Positions 7,446-16,588 are shown, counted from the stretch's first letter. The stretch is 64,000 nucleotides of DNA from CAVWSM01 sp963799425 (GCA_963799425.1 CAWCXA010000009.1:62001-126000); one strand, 5' to 3'. The notes: generated from the sequence alone by a model not told the origin. Numbers and translations are program-made.

Positions 7446-8426
7446 ATGCAGAGCAACAACCCGGTGTTCAACCGGAACGAGGGCTTCTCGAAGCCGGGTG
7501 GCTATGCCACGTTCGACACGGCGCCCCCGACGTCGGGCACGCTCGAGGAGATGTACGCCCAGCCGTCGGCCACGCCGGTCCGTACGGGCCGGATGACCTA
7601 TGACGACGTCGTCACCAAGACCGGCATCATGTTCGCCGTCCTTATCGTCGGCGCGGCGGTGGGTTGGATCTACCCGGGACTCACGTTCGTCGGGTTGATC
7701 GTCGGGCTCGTCCTGGGTCTGGTCAACTCGTTCAAGCGCGAGCCGAGCCCCGCCCTGATGCTGGCCTATGCCGGCTTCGAGGGCTTGTTCGTCGGTGGCA
7801 TCAGCGGAATCTTCGAAGAGCAGTGGGACGGCATCGTCGGCCAAGCGGTGGTCAGCACGCTTGTCCTGTTCGCCGTCGCCCTCGTTGCTTATCGCAGCGG
7901 GCGCATCCGCGTCACGCCGAAGTTCCAGCGGGGCATGATCATCGCGATCAGCGGCTACGCCGTGCTTCTGCTCGTCAACCTCGTGAGCTCCCTGTTCGGC
8001 GGGCCGTCCATCTGGAGCGGTGAGAACCCCGCGCTCGCGCTGGCGATCGGCGCCTTCGCGATTGGTCTGGCCACGCTGTCGCTCGTGCTCGACTTCGACT
8101 TCATCGAGCGGGGCGTCCGCAACGGGCTGCCGGAGAAGTACGCGTGGACGGCCGCGTTCGGCCTGATCGTCACGCTGGTCTGGCTCTACATCGAGTTGCT
8201 GCGGCTTCATCGCCATCCTGCGGGGCGACAACTAGCAGCACACCCGCACGCACAACGACATCGGCACCCTCGCTCGAGGGTGCCGATTGTCGTCTGGCTC
8301 GGGTCAGCGGAACGAGCGCTGCGCCTTCTGGAGGATCTGCTCGTGCACGATCGCCGAGGCGTGGCTGAAAGCCAGGCCGTGCTCACTGCGCAGCCAGCGC
8401 ACGCGGTCTTCCGTGCGGAGGAATGA
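7446..8426 (+). CDS. Bax inhibitor-1/YccA family membrane protein, C-terminus frameshifted
   Basis: A multi-span inner-membrane protein of the BI-1/YccA family: a Gly/Pro-rich N-terminus, then about seven hydrophobic segments from residue 60. GGAGGA (7435-7440) is the ribosome site. Homologues end in a block like LRLIAILRGDN-stop. Here the frame reads ...YIELLRL and then becomes Arg/Pro/His-rich. Dropping one C at about 8208 gives L-I-A-I-L-R-G-D-N and TAG at 8233-8235, exactly where expected and before the terminator at 8260. The literal frame runs on to 8426 through the terminator and into the opposite-strand gene. I read this as a one-base insertion; the natural end is 8235. Confidence 0.85.
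   Translation: MQSNNPVFNRNEGFSKPGGYATFDTAPPTSGTLEEMYAQPSATPVRTGRMTYDDVVTKTGIMFAVLIVGAAVGWIYPGLTFVGLIVGLVLGLVNSFKREPSPALMLAYAGFEGLFVGGISGIFEEQWDGIVGQAVVSTLVLFAVALVAYRSGRIRVTPKFQRGMIIAISGYAVLLLVNLVSSLFGGPSIWSGENPALALAIGAFAIGLATLSLVLDFDFIERGVRNGLPEKYAWTAAFGLIVTLVWLYIELLRLHRHPAGRQLAAHPHAQRHRHPRSRVPIVVWLGSAERALRLLEDLLVHDRRGVAESQAVLTAQPAHAVFRAEE
8260..8287. terminator. Hairpin terminator between convergent genes
   Basis: ATCGGCACCCTC-GCTC-GAGGGTGCCGAT: perfect 12-base arms with a 4-base loop, between the expected end of the BI-1 gene (8235) and the stop of the DUF4287-like gene (8304). It can serve both directions. Confidence 0.8.
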
Positions 8427-8528
8427 CGGACCATCGTCGAGTGCCTTGAACCATTCGGGAAGCTCTCGCCCTGTTGCGCCAGGGATGCGGGCAATCAGGT
8501 TGCGATGCGTTTCCGGCGAATGGCTCAT
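8304..8528 (-). CDS. DUF4287-like small protein
   Basis: 74 residues. MSHSPETHRNLIARIPGATG followed by ELPEWFKALD and later SHASAIVHE matches the short DUF4287 family, which is common in actinobacteria and sometimes annotated as DNA-binding; function is unknown. ATG 8528 has GGGAGG six bases upstream, so a longer upstream extension is not used. It is convergent with the BI-1 gene across a strong hairpin. Confidence 0.75.
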   Translation of the reverse strand: MSHSPETHRNLIARIPGATGRELPEWFKALDDGPSFLRTEDRVRWLRSEHGLAFSHASAIVHEQILQKAQRSFR

Positions 8529-8648
8529 GGCTGCCTCCCGAGGGTCGCGAGCACGCCGCGAATGTGGGCGTGTCATTGAGAGTGCCTGACCCGGGGAGGC
8601 TTCACAACCCCTTGCCGTGATCAAGTCGTAATCTGTTGTTTCTGGTCG

Positions 8649-9872
8649 TCACGTCAGCCTCTCAATGACTACTGCCATGCCCTGACCACCGCCGACGCAC
8701 ATGGTCTCAAGCCCGAAATGTGCGTCGCGCGTCTGCAGACCGTTGACCAGGGTGGTCATGATGCGGGCGCCCGTCGCACCGAACGGATGCCCGAGCGCAA
8801 TGGCTCCGCCGTGCACGTTGAGACGGTCGAAATCGACACCAATGTCGGCTGCGCTGGGCAGCACTTGAGCCGCGAAAGCCTCGTTGATCTCGACGAGGTC
8901 GATATCGTCAATCGCGAGACCAGCAGTGGCGAGCGCCCTCCGCGATGCCGCGACGGGCCCGAGTCCCATGATCTCGGGGGAGAGCGCGGACACTCCAGTG
9001 GACACGATGCGCGCCAGCGGCGTGAGACCGAGCTCGCGGGCACGTACGTCGCTCATGATCACGACAGCGGCCGCGCCGTCGTTGAGCGGTGTGCAGTTGC
9101 CGGCGGTGACCGTGCCGTCGACGCGGAACGCCGGCTGCAACGCGGCGACCTTGTCGTAGCTGGTCCCTGGTCGCGGGCCGTCGTCGCTGTCGACGACGGT
9201 TCCGTCGGCGAGCAGGACCGGCGCGATCTCGCGCGCGAAGAAGCCGTGCTTGATCGCCTGCTCGGCGCGATTCTGCGACAACACGCCGAACTCGTCCTGC
9301 TCGCGGCGTGACACGCCACGCAGCTTCGCGACGTGCTCGGCCGTTTGGCCCATCGCCACATAGATGTCGGGCAGCTGCCCGTCCTCGCGAGGGTCGTGCC
9401 ACGGTGCATTGTTGTCGGCGTACGTCTGGGAGCGCGACTTGGCCGCAGCGAAGGCGGGGTGGTGGACCTCGTCAGCGTCGACACCCGCCCCGCCGAAGCC
9501 GACGTACCGGCTCACGCACTCGACGCCGCCGCTCACAAACGCGTGTCCCTCACCGGCCTTGATCGCGTGGAATGCCATCCGCGCGGTCTGCACGCTCGAT
9601 GCACAGAACCGATTGATGGTCGAAGCAGGCACGTCGTCGAGGCCCAGCAGCACCGCCACCCGCCGGGCCATGTTGCCGCCCTGCTCGTCACGTGGCTCGG
9701 CGCAGCCGAGGTAGATGTCGTCGAGAGTGTGCGGATCGAGGGCCGGCACTTTGTCGAGGACGGCGTGCACCACACCCGTGGCAAGGTCGTCTGGACGCAC
9801 GGAGCGCAACGAGCCCTTGCCGGCGCGGCCTATCGGCGTGCGTGCGGTCGCAACGATGACGGCCTCGACCAT
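8649..9872 (-). CDS. Acetyl-CoA C-acyltransferase (thiolase, FadA-like)
   Basis: Thiolytic cleavage of 3-ketoacyl-CoA in beta-oxidation, or the reverse condensation. 407 residues: the acyl-accepting Cys90 lies in INRFCASSVQTA, the His in GHPFGATGAR, and the second catalytic Cys in CVGGGQGMA, giving a complete thiolase triad. CAGGAG precedes ATG 9872. The position matches fadA3 (Rv1074c) of the M. tuberculosis synteny block, next to the SGNH hydrolase gene transcribed in the same direction. Confidence 0.93.
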   Translation of the reverse strand: MVEAVIVATARTPIGRAGKGSLRSVRPDDLATGVVHAVLDKVPALDPHTLDDIYLGCAEPRDEQGGNMARRVAVLLGLDDVPASTINRFCASSVQTARMAFHAIKAGEGHAFVSGGVECVSRYVGFGGAGVDADEVHHPAFAAAKSRSQTYADNNAPWHDPREDGQLPDIYVAMGQTAEHVAKLRGVSRREQDEFGVLSQNRAEQAIKHGFFAREIAPVLLADGTVVDSDDGPRPGTSYDKVAALQPAFRVDGTVTAGNCTPLNDGAAAVVIMSDVRARELGLTPLARIVSTGVSALSPEIMGLGPVAASRRALATAGLAIDDIDLVEINEAFAAQVLPSAADIGVDFDRLNVHGGAIALGHPFGATGARIMTTLVNGLQTRDAHFGLETMCVGGGQGMAVVIERLT

Positions 9873-9913
9873 GGCGAACTCCTGGAAGTTACCGGCGAGT
9901 AGTTAGCTCAAAC

Positions 9914-10921
9914 CTACCCGCCCGCGACCTCGGTGGCGAGGTCGCCGTCCGGTCGCGGCTCCCCACGTCGTACGGGTCGAGGCAGCGGGAGTCGGCGGAG
10001 GTGGCGCAGCAGCGCCCAGGCACCGCCTCGCGCGCCGGTGGCGGCAGCGACCTCCGTGCCGCCGACGCCGGCGGCCTCTACTGCGGCCTCGGCGACGGGC
10101 ACAGCGGCACCCGGCTCGGGCTCGATGGTGGCCGGCTCGGCGAGCACGACGCCGAGGGCGCTGGCGAGCGAGGGCAGCAGTGTCGCCGACACTCGGGCGT
10201 AGCCGAACGCCGACGGATGGAACCCGTCGGCCGAGAACAGGTCCCGGGGGGAGGCGGCAAACTCGGGCCCAAGAAGGGAACCTAGGGACACCGTGCGCGC
10301 GCCCGCCTGCACCGCACCCACCGTCTGCGCCGCCGCTAGCCGGCGGCTCCAGTGGCGGGCGACGAGCCGCAGCGGATGGGCGATCGGCTCGATCGTGCCG
10401 AGGTCGGGGCAGGTGCCGACGACCACCTCGCTGCCGGCCCCGCGTAGCCGGATCACGGCCTCGACGAGGTGTCGTACGGATGCGGCGGGTGCCACCCGGT
10501 GGGTGACGTCGTTGGCTCCGATCATGATCACGGCAGCTGCGGGTGCGGCCGGGAGTGCCGCGTCGACCTGACGTCGGAGATCACCGGACTGAGCACCGAC
10601 GGCCGCCACGTTGGTCAGGCGCACTGGTCGGTCGAGCAGCTCGGACAGGCCGGCCGCGAGCAGCGCGCCCGGCGTGTCCTCGGAAGCGGTGACGCCCAGG
10701 CCGGCAGCGGACGAGTCACCGAAGACGACGAAGGACAGCTCCGGGCCCAGCCCGCCGCCGTAGACCCCGTCGGCAACCGGCGCCTGCTCGGTCGGGATGC
10801 CGATGGTGCGTCTGGCCAACCTGGCCTCGGCGGCAAGCACGCTCGCGAGGGTCGCTCCGAGCAAGCCGATGCTGCCGCCCCCGTAGGCGGCCGCAGTCGC
10901 GATCCGTCGTGCCGTCGACAT
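9914..10921 (-). CDS. SGNH/GDSL-family hydrolase, probably exported or membrane-anchored
   Basis: 335 residues. A hydrophobic N-terminal segment (about 8-30) is followed by one SGNH domain: FGDSSAAG (nucleophile Ser, block I), GAQSGDL (block II Gly), GANDVT (block III Asn) and DGFHPSAFGY (block V Asp/His). The last ~60 residues are Ala/Pro/Arg-rich and probably disordered. It is likely an esterase or lipase acting at the envelope. It corresponds to Rv1075c in the conserved gene order. GAGGAGG precedes the ATG. Confidence 0.9.
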   Translation of the reverse strand: MSTARRIATAAAYGGGSIGLLGATLASVLAAEARLARRTIGIPTEQAPVADGVYGGGLGPELSFVVFGDSSAAGLGVTASEDTPGALLAAGLSELLDRPVRLTNVAAVGAQSGDLRRQVDAALPAAPAAAVIMIGANDVTHRVAPAASVRHLVEAVIRLRGAGSEVVVGTCPDLGTIEPIAHPLRLVARHWSRRLAAAQTVGAVQAGARTVSLGSLLGPEFAASPRDLFSADGFHPSAFGYARVSATLLPSLASALGVVLAEPATIEPEPGAAVPVAEAAVEAAGVGGTEVAAATGARGGAWALLRHLRRLPLPRPVRRGEPRPDGDLATEVAGG

Positions 10922-11026
10922 GCAGGTGCTCGCCTCCTCGGGTGCTGCCCCTCATAGGACATTTTGGTCAACGCTGATCATCGCCGCAGGCGTTCCCCCG
11001 CGCCACTCACATTCGTGACCTGCGCC

Positions 11027-11042
11027 TACGCTGCGTCCCATG
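11027..11042 (+). promoter_or_regulatory. Putative leaderless promoter of cbs
   Basis: TACGCT (11027-11032), seven bases, then ATG 11040. No Shine-Dalgarno sequence is visible. Confidence 0.55.
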
Positions 11043-12404
11043 CGCTACGCGGACTCGGTCATCGACCTTATCGGAAATACCCCACTCGTCCGGCTCCAGA
11101 AGGTCGTGGGTGATGTGTCCGGGTTTGTGCTGGCCAAGGTGGAGTACGTCAACCCGGGCGGGTCGGTCAAGGACCGCATCGCCCTGAAGATGATCGAGGA
11201 CGCCGAGGCGACGGGGGCGCTCAAGGCGGGCGGCACCATCGTGGAGCCGACGTCGGGAAACACCGGGGTGGGCCTTGCGCTCGTCGCGCAGCAGAAGGGG
11301 TATCGCTGCGTCTTCGTCTGCCCCGACAAGGTCAGCGAGGACAAGCGCAACGTCCTCAAGGCGTACGGCGCCGACGTCGTCGTCTGCCCGACCGCGGTGC
11401 CGCCGGAGCACCCGGACTCCTACTACAGCGTGTCCGACCGGCTCGTCACCGAAATCGACGGCGCGTGGAAGCCCAACCAGTACGCGAACGTGAACAACGC
11501 GCTCTCGCACTACGAGACGACGGGGCCGGAGATCTGGGAGCAGACCGAGGGCCGCGTCACGCACTTCGTGACTGGGGTCGGTACGGGCGGCACGATCAGC
11601 GGCACCGGGCGCTATCTCAAGGAGGTGTCCGGCGGGCGCGTCCGCATCGTCGGCGCCGACCCGGAGGGATCGGTCTACTCAGGCGGCACCGGTCGGCCCT
11701 ACCTCGTCGAGGGCGTGGGCGAGGACTTCTGGCCTGAGGCCTACGACCGGACCATCGCTGACGAGATCGTGGCTGTCTCCGACCGCGACTCGTTCGCGAT
11801 GACGCGGCGCCTGGCCCGGGAGGAAGGCTTGCTCGTCGGCGGCTCCTGCGGCATGGCGGTGGTGGCTGCGCAGCGCGTCGCCGCTGCTGCCAGGCCGGAT
11901 GCGGTGGTCGTCGTCCTCCTGCCCGACAGCGGCCGCGGCTATCTCGGCAAGATATTCAACGACGACTGGATGGCGTCCTACGGATTCCTCGACCACGCCG
12001 GTGGCGCGACTGTGGGTGACGTGCTCCACGCGAAACAGGGCGAGTTGCCCGCCCTCGTACACACGCATCCCAACGAGACGGTGGCCGACGCGGTGCGGAT
12101 CCTCCGTGAGTACAACGTCTCGCAGATGCCCGTTGTGCGGGCTGAGCCGCCCATCATGGCGGCCGAGGTCGCCGGCGCGGTGGTGGAGGAAGACCTGCTG
12201 GACGCGCTGTTCAGCGGAAAGGCGCACCTGGCCGACCGTGTCGAGCAGCACATGTCGCCGCCACTGCCGTCGGTGGGTGCAGGCGAGCCGATCGAGTCGG
12301 CCGTCGAGGCGCTGGTCAGGGCAGGGGCAGTGATGGTGCACGACGAAGGCAAGCCGGTCGGCGTGCTCAGCCGCACCGACGTGCTCGGCTTCCTGACGTC
12401 CTAG
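11040..12404 (+). CDS. cbs: Cystathionine beta-synthase
   Basis: Joins homocysteine and serine to cystathionine, the first step of reverse transsulfuration. The 454-residue product has a fold-type II PLP domain (about 1-320), with the PLP lysine in NPGGSVKDRI, substrate loop PTSGNTGVGLA and phosphate-binding GVGTGGTISGTG. Two CBS domains follow (about 335-454), of the kind that regulate activity by nucleotide binding. Orthologous in position to Rv1077. Its stop overlaps the convergent hydrolase stop by four bases. Confidence 0.95.
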   Translation: MRYADSVIDLIGNTPLVRLQKVVGDVSGFVLAKVEYVNPGGSVKDRIALKMIEDAEATGALKAGGTIVEPTSGNTGVGLALVAQQKGYRCVFVCPDKVSEDKRNVLKAYGADVVVCPTAVPPEHPDSYYSVSDRLVTEIDGAWKPNQYANVNNALSHYETTGPEIWEQTEGRVTHFVTGVGTGGTISGTGRYLKEVSGGRVRIVGADPEGSVYSGGTGRPYLVEGVGEDFWPEAYDRTIADEIVAVSDRDSFAMTRRLAREEGLLVGGSCGMAVVAAQRVAAAARPDAVVVVLLPDSGRGYLGKIFNDDWMASYGFLDHAGGATVGDVLHAKQGELPALVHTHPNETVADAVRILREYNVSQMPVVRAEPPIMAAEVAGAVVEEDLLDALFSGKAHLADRVEQHMSPPLPSVGAGEPIESAVEALVRAGAVMVHDEGKPVGVLSRTDVLGFLTS

Positions 12405-12988
12405 CCGCGCGCGTCGATGCGGGCCAGGAACTCCAGCACCCGCGTCCACATGAGCTCGGTCTCGGCCGGCTGGTATTCGTCGGTCTTGCTCGGATCGGCG
12501 AACAGATGGCCTGATCCGGGGTAGTCGAACACCTCGACCTCTCCTCCGGCCGCTCTGATTGCCGCCGCAGTGTTGTCGATCGCCGCTTGATCGCGCCGCG
12601 GGTCGTTGACCGTGGTGTGGATCTGCCCCGGCACACCACTTGGCCAAGACAGGCCGATCACCGCGGGGTCGAGAGATCCGGCCATCATCACGACGCCGGC
12701 AACCGGGCGCTGCCCTGCCACGAACTCGGCCATGCCAGCGCCGTTGGAGAATCCCATCGTGACCAGGGGATCAGGCAGATCCGCGGTCGCCTGAATGGCG
12801 ATCCCCATCAAGGCCGGAAAGCCGACCTGCTCCACGTAGGCACCGGCCGTGTCGTAGTCGTCGAAGACCCTGCCGTCATATTGATCCACCACATGCACAT
12901 CGTGCCCCTGAGATCGCAATCGCTCGGCCGCGTCGTGCATGCCCGGCCGGACACCCATTGATGCGTGGAACAACGCGATAGTCGCCAT
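12401..12988 (-). CDS. Dienelactone hydrolase family protein 1
   Basis: 195 residues, alpha/beta-hydrolase fold. The nucleophile elbow reads MGFSNGAG, so the usual Cys of dienelactone hydrolases is Ser. The His is in GSGHLFAD. It resembles the next gene (shared start pattern, elbow and HLFAD block), so the two are probably a tandem duplication. ATG 12988 is seven bases from TAATGT with no ribosome site. Substrate unknown. Confidence 0.85.
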   Translation of the reverse strand: MATIALFHASMGVRPGMHDAAERLRSQGHDVHVVDQYDGRVFDDYDTAGAYVEQVGFPALMGIAIQATADLPDPLVTMGFSNGAGMAEFVAGQRPVAGVVMMAGSLDPAVIGLSWPSGVPGQIHTTVNDPRRDQAAIDNTAAAIRAAGGEVEVFDYPGSGHLFADPSKTDEYQPAETELMWTRVLEFLARIDARG

Positions 12989-13001
12989 GTGCGTGACATT
13001 A
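12986..13001 (-). promoter_or_regulatory. Putative leaderless promoter of DLH-like gene 1
   Basis: On the minus strand: TAATGT, seven bases, ATG at 12988. Confidence 0.5.
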
Positions 13002-13039
13002 GCCAGCGGCACTGATAGGGATCCGAGGGCGAAGGATCG

Positions 13040-13618
13040 CTAGTCGACGTCGTCGAGAAACTTGAGCACGCGTTGGGTCAACAGTGTCGCCGCGGCCTCG
13101 TCATAGTCGGGCAGGCTGCTGTCGGCGAACAGGTGTCGATCGCCAGGGTAGAGGAACAGCTCCGCGCCATCGACCATGTCGACAAGCTCGCGTGCGGCTT
13201 CGAGATCGCCGCCGCCGACGAACTCCTCGTCGGCATCCATGGCGTGGATCTGCAGCGGGACGTCGACCGGCCACTTACCGCCGAACTCCGACGCCGGAAT
13301 CGCGGAGTAGATCAGCAGCGCCCCCTTGGCGCCCTGCCGCGTCTGGGCGAGCAGTTGGGCCGGCATCACTCCGAGCGAGAAACCGACGTAGACCAACTCA
13401 CTGGGCAGGTCCTCGGCGGCGAGCCGGCCCCGCTCGAGGATGGCGTCGAAGCCGAGCTGACGGACGTGGGCCATGCCGTCGCCGAGGGTGCCGTAGGTCG
13501 CGCCGTCGTACATGTCGGGAACCGTGACTCGATGCCCTGCGGCGCGCAACTCATCTGCGAACGCTTGGACGCCTGCGGTGAGGCCTTGGGCGTGGTGGAA
13601 CACGATGACGTCGGCCAT
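13040..13618 (-). CDS. Dienelactone hydrolase family protein 2
   Basis: 192 residues, paralogous to the adjacent protein. The elbow is VGFSLGVMP (Ser nucleophile) and the His is in GDRHLFAD. The Asp of the triad is probably within HAMDADEEF. GAGGAG precedes ATG 13618. It lies upstream of paralogue 1 with a 51-base gap that holds the latter's own promoter box. Confidence 0.85.
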   Translation of the reverse strand: MADVIVFHHAQGLTAGVQAFADELRAAGHRVTVPDMYDGATYGTLGDGMAHVRQLGFDAILERGRLAAEDLPSELVYVGFSLGVMPAQLLAQTRQGAKGALLIYSAIPASEFGGKWPVDVPLQIHAMDADEEFVGGGDLEAARELVDMVDGAELFLYPGDRHLFADSSLPDYDEAAATLLTQRVLKFLDDVD

Positions 13619-13730
13619 GTGCCGCTCCTCGGTCTGCCTTTTCCGGACGGGCCATAACGTAGCGGCGTGTTCCGACAGCCTGCCAACCGACGCTGCATCA
13701 GCACGCGTCGGCTAGCAGACTGAACGTTGG

Positions 13731-14378
13731 TCAGACCGCCAGCGGGTAGCTAAGGCCGGTCGCCGAGTGGCAGCGGTAGCCGTTGGGGATCTTGTGCAGG
13801 TACTGCTGGTGGTAGTCCTCGGCGTAGTAGAACTCGCCGAGCGGGGCAATCTCCGTGGCGATCTTGTCGTAACCCGCACTGGTGAGCACCGGCTGATATG
13901 CGTCGCGCGAGCTCTCGGCGATCTTCTGCTGCTCCGCTGACGTCGTGTAGATCGCAGATCGGTACTGCGTGCCGATGTCGTTGCCCTGTCGCATGACCTG
14001 CGTGGGGTCGTGCGTCTCCCAGAAGTGCTTGAGCAGCTGCTCGTACGACACAACTGCCGGGTCGTAGACAACCCGCACGGCCTCGGTGTGACCTGTCGCA
14101 CCCGTGCAGACCTCTTCGTACGTGGGGTTGGGCGTCACACCACCCGCGTAGCCGACCGCTGTCGTCCACACACCCGGGACCTGCCAGAAGATCTCCTCGC
14201 CGCCCCAGAAGCACCCGAGCGCGAAGACCGCCTCCTCGAAGCCATCCGGGACGGGAGCCTCGATGGGCGTCCCGAGCACGGTGTGGGTACCGGCGAGCCG
14301 GAAGGGCCGGACGGCGCGACCGGGCAGAGCCTGCTCTGCGTTGACGAGACGAGTCTTATGCCGATCAAAGAACACCAT
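13731..14378 (-). CDS. msrA: Peptide methionine sulfoxide reductase MsrA
   Basis: Reduces methionine-S-sulfoxide in proteins. The 215-residue product carries the catalytic motif GCFWGGEE with Cys56. The conserved blocks TAVGYAGG, GHTEAVRVVYDP, FWETHDPTQ and GTQYRSAIY all follow. The extended N-terminus (about 45 residues before the domain) matches the actinobacterial/E. coli long form. The terminal region has only one further Cys (CHSATG), a candidate recycling cysteine. Confidence 0.95.
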   Translation of the reverse strand: MVFFDRHKTRLVNAEQALPGRAVRPFRLAGTHTVLGTPIEAPVPDGFEEAVFALGCFWGGEEIFWQVPGVWTTAVGYAGGVTPNPTYEEVCTGATGHTEAVRVVYDPAVVSYEQLLKHFWETHDPTQVMRQGNDIGTQYRSAIYTTSAEQQKIAESSRDAYQPVLTSAGYDKIATEIAPLGEFYYAEDYHQQYLHKIPNGYRCHSATGLSYPLAV

Positions 14379-14430
14379 GTCACTGTCAACCGCGGCTGGA
14401 GGGATCCTGTTCCACCAGTGGGGGCGCCCG

Positions 14431-15879
14431 TCAGGCCACTACGGTCCTGTCGAGATCGTCGCGGTCGGGGCCGACAGAGCCGAGACTGGACGCGGCTGTG
14501 GCCAGGCGAGCGACCACGTCGACGAGCGAGCCCACGGGCAGTGTGTACGGGAGGCGCAAGCGCCGATCGAAGCCACCCTCGACCCCGAACCGCCCGCCGG
14601 ACGCGAGGCGGACCCCCTGCGCCTCGGCCGCGAATACTAATGGCCCCGAGACGGGCGCCCCGATGTCGTACCAGAGAACGAGCCCGCCACTCGGGACGCG
14701 CAGCTGCCAGTGCGGCAACCGCTCCCGCACAGCAGCGATGAGCGCATCGCGCTGCTCCGCGATGATGCGCCGCCGGCCAGACAAGATCGAGTCGGCGTCG
14801 GCCAGGAGCCGCGCGGTGGCCAGCTGTTCGAGCACCGCTGTGCCGTGCTCGTGCAGGGCGCGGCGTGCGGCGATGCGTCGTACGGTCTCCGGCGTCGATC
14901 GCAGCCAGCCGATGCTCAGCCCTCCCCAGAACGACTTGCTCGCCGTGCCGACGTGGATCTGCCCCGGATCCGGGACATCGGCACCGAAGGGCAGCGGAAT
15001 CTCCTGACGGTCAAGGGGCAGCTCTGCCAGAGTCTCGTCGACGATCACCGGTGTGCGTGCCCGGGCCAGCAGCTTTGCCAGCCGGGACCGGTCGGCAGCC
15101 GGCATGAGCAAACCGGTGGGGTTGTGGAAGTCAGGCACAAGGTAGGCGAGCCGGGGACTGGTCTGCCGCAGCGCCGCCGCAAAGGCGTCGACGTCCCAGC
15201 CGTCGGACGCGAGCGGGACACCGACGAGCCGGACATCGGCGCGCCGCGCGTACTCAAGCGCGTTGGGGTAGGTCGGGTTTTCGACCAGAAGCCGGTCGCC
15301 CGGCTGAGTGAGTGCGGAGATGACCAGAGCGATCGACTGCTGGCCCCCGGACGTGACGAGCACCTGGTCGGGGGTGGTCGGCAGGCCGCGCGCCGTGTAG
15401 CGATCGGCGATTGCCCGCCGCAACGTGGGCAGGCCGATGAGCTCGTAGCCGTGGCCCGGCAGGTGTCGCGGCAGCTCGCTGAGCGCGTCGGCGAAGGCGG
15501 CGTACATGGCGGCCTCAGGCGCGCTGGGCGCCGCGCAGCTGAGGTCGAGCGCGGACGTGTCGTCGTCGAGCAATCCGGAGATGATCGCGCCCGGCACTGG
15601 GCCGCGGTCGTGCGGCAGCGTGGTCCAGGTGCCCGCGCCCTGCCGGCTGGCGGCGAACCCGCCGTCGCGCAGCGTCGCGTACGCCGCGGTGACGGTCGTG
15701 CGGCTCACGCCGAGAGCGACGGCGAGCTCACGCTCACTCGGCAGCCGCGTGGCCAGCGCGAGCCGACCGTCGAGCACGAGTTGTCGGAGGGCCGTGGCGA
15801 GCCGGGCATAGCTCGGGCCGCGGCTGGCCTGCCAGTTGTCGAGAAGCCGGGCCACGGTCGAGGCGTTCACCGCGAGCAT
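14431..15879 (-). CDS. MocR-type regulator (GntR wHTH plus aminotransferase-like domain), YczR-like
   Basis: 482 residues. Residues ~20-90 form a GntR winged helix (LPSERELAVALGVSRTTVT). After a linker, residues ~110-470 form a fold-type I aminotransferase domain that keeps the PLP lysine in GTASKSFWGG. It is divergent from a YczE-family membrane protein, the usual partner of YczR regulators. The 61-base intergenic region holds GATTGG...CCAATC half-sites (15896-15922), where autoregulation and control of yczE would be expected. Confidence 0.9.
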   Translation of the reverse strand: MLAVNASTVARLLDNWQASRGPSYARLATALRQLVLDGRLALATRLPSERELAVALGVSRTTVTAAYATLRDGGFAASRQGAGTWTTLPHDRGPVPGAIISGLLDDDTSALDLSCAAPSAPEAAMYAAFADALSELPRHLPGHGYELIGLPTLRRAIADRYTARGLPTTPDQVLVTSGGQQSIALVISALTQPGDRLLVENPTYPNALEYARRADVRLVGVPLASDGWDVDAFAAALRQTSPRLAYLVPDFHNPTGLLMPAADRSRLAKLLARARTPVIVDETLAELPLDRQEIPLPFGADVPDPGQIHVGTASKSFWGGLSIGWLRSTPETVRRIAARRALHEHGTAVLEQLATARLLADADSILSGRRRIIAEQRDALIAAVRERLPHWQLRVPSGGLVLWYDIGAPVSGPLVFAAEAQGVRLASGGRFGVEGGFDRRLRLPYTLPVGSLVDVVARLATAASSLGSVGPDRDDLDRTVVA

Positions 15880-15895
15880 GAAGCCACTCTGCCAC

Positions 15896-15922
15896 GATTG
15901 GCTATAGATCTAAAGACCAATC
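15896..15922. promoter_or_regulatory. Inverted half-sites in the MocR/YczE divergent promoter
   Basis: GATTGG (15896-15901) and CCAATC (15917-15922) flank a nearly centred TAGATCTA (15905-15912). This AT-rich block is the only one between the two start codons and is the likely MocR operator. Confidence 0.55.
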
Positions 15923-15940
15923 TGCACGAATATTGAGGCC

Positions 15941-16588
15941 ATGTGGACGCGCGGCCTTCCAAGACGACTCATCCAGCTGTACGCCGGTCTCCTCTTGTAC
16001 GGCTTCTCGATGGCCCTCATGCTCGAGGCCTCGCTCGGTCTGGACCCTTGGGACGTCTTCCACCAGGGCATCGCCGAGCGCACCGGGTGGAGCTTCGGCA
16101 CGGTCGTGATCGTGGTCGGGGCTGTTGTGCTGCTGGCCTGGATACCGCTGCGGCAGTGGCCCGGCCTCGGCACGGTGTCCAACGTCATCCTCATCGGCCT
16201 GTCCGTGGACTGGTCGCTCGCGCTGCTGCCGACCCCTGATGCCCTCCCGGTTCGGGTGCTGTTCCTGGCCAGCGGCATCTTCCTCATCGGTGCGGCGAGC
16301 GCGGCCTACATCGGTGCCCGGCTCGGTCCCGGACCCCGCGACGGTCTGATGACGGGGCTGGTGGCGCGTACGGGCCGGTCGGTGCGGCTTGTGCGCACCG
16401 TGCTGGAGGTCTCGGTGCTTGCGATCGGCTGGCTGTTCGGCGGGTCCGTCGGCATCGGCACGGTGGCGTTCGCGCTGCTCATCGGGCCGATCATCCATGT
16501 GCTGCTGCCGGTGTTCACGGTGCCGGAGGCGCTGGCGCGGCCTGCTCCACAACCGAGCCGGGAGCCTGTGATGGACTCGGCGGCGTGA
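15941..16588 (+). CDS. YczE/YitT-family integral membrane protein
   Basis: 215 residues with about five hydrophobic segments. LLYGFSMALMLEASLGLDPW is the conserved opening of YczE proteins, and GLGPGPRDGLMTGL-like residues appear in the middle (ARLGPGPRDGLMTG). It is the standard divergent partner of MocR/YczR regulators; its transported substrate is unknown. The stop TGA overlaps the GTG start of the ASCH/MetB frame. Confidence 0.88.
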   Translation: MWTRGLPRRLIQLYAGLLLYGFSMALMLEASLGLDPWDVFHQGIAERTGWSFGTVVIVVGAVVLLAWIPLRQWPGLGTVSNVILIGLSVDWSLALLPTPDALPVRVLFLASGIFLIGAASAAYIGARLGPGPRDGLMTGLVARTGRSVRLVRTVLEVSVLAIGWLFGGSVGIGTVAFALLIGPIIHVLLPVFTVPEALARPAPQPSREPVMDSAA

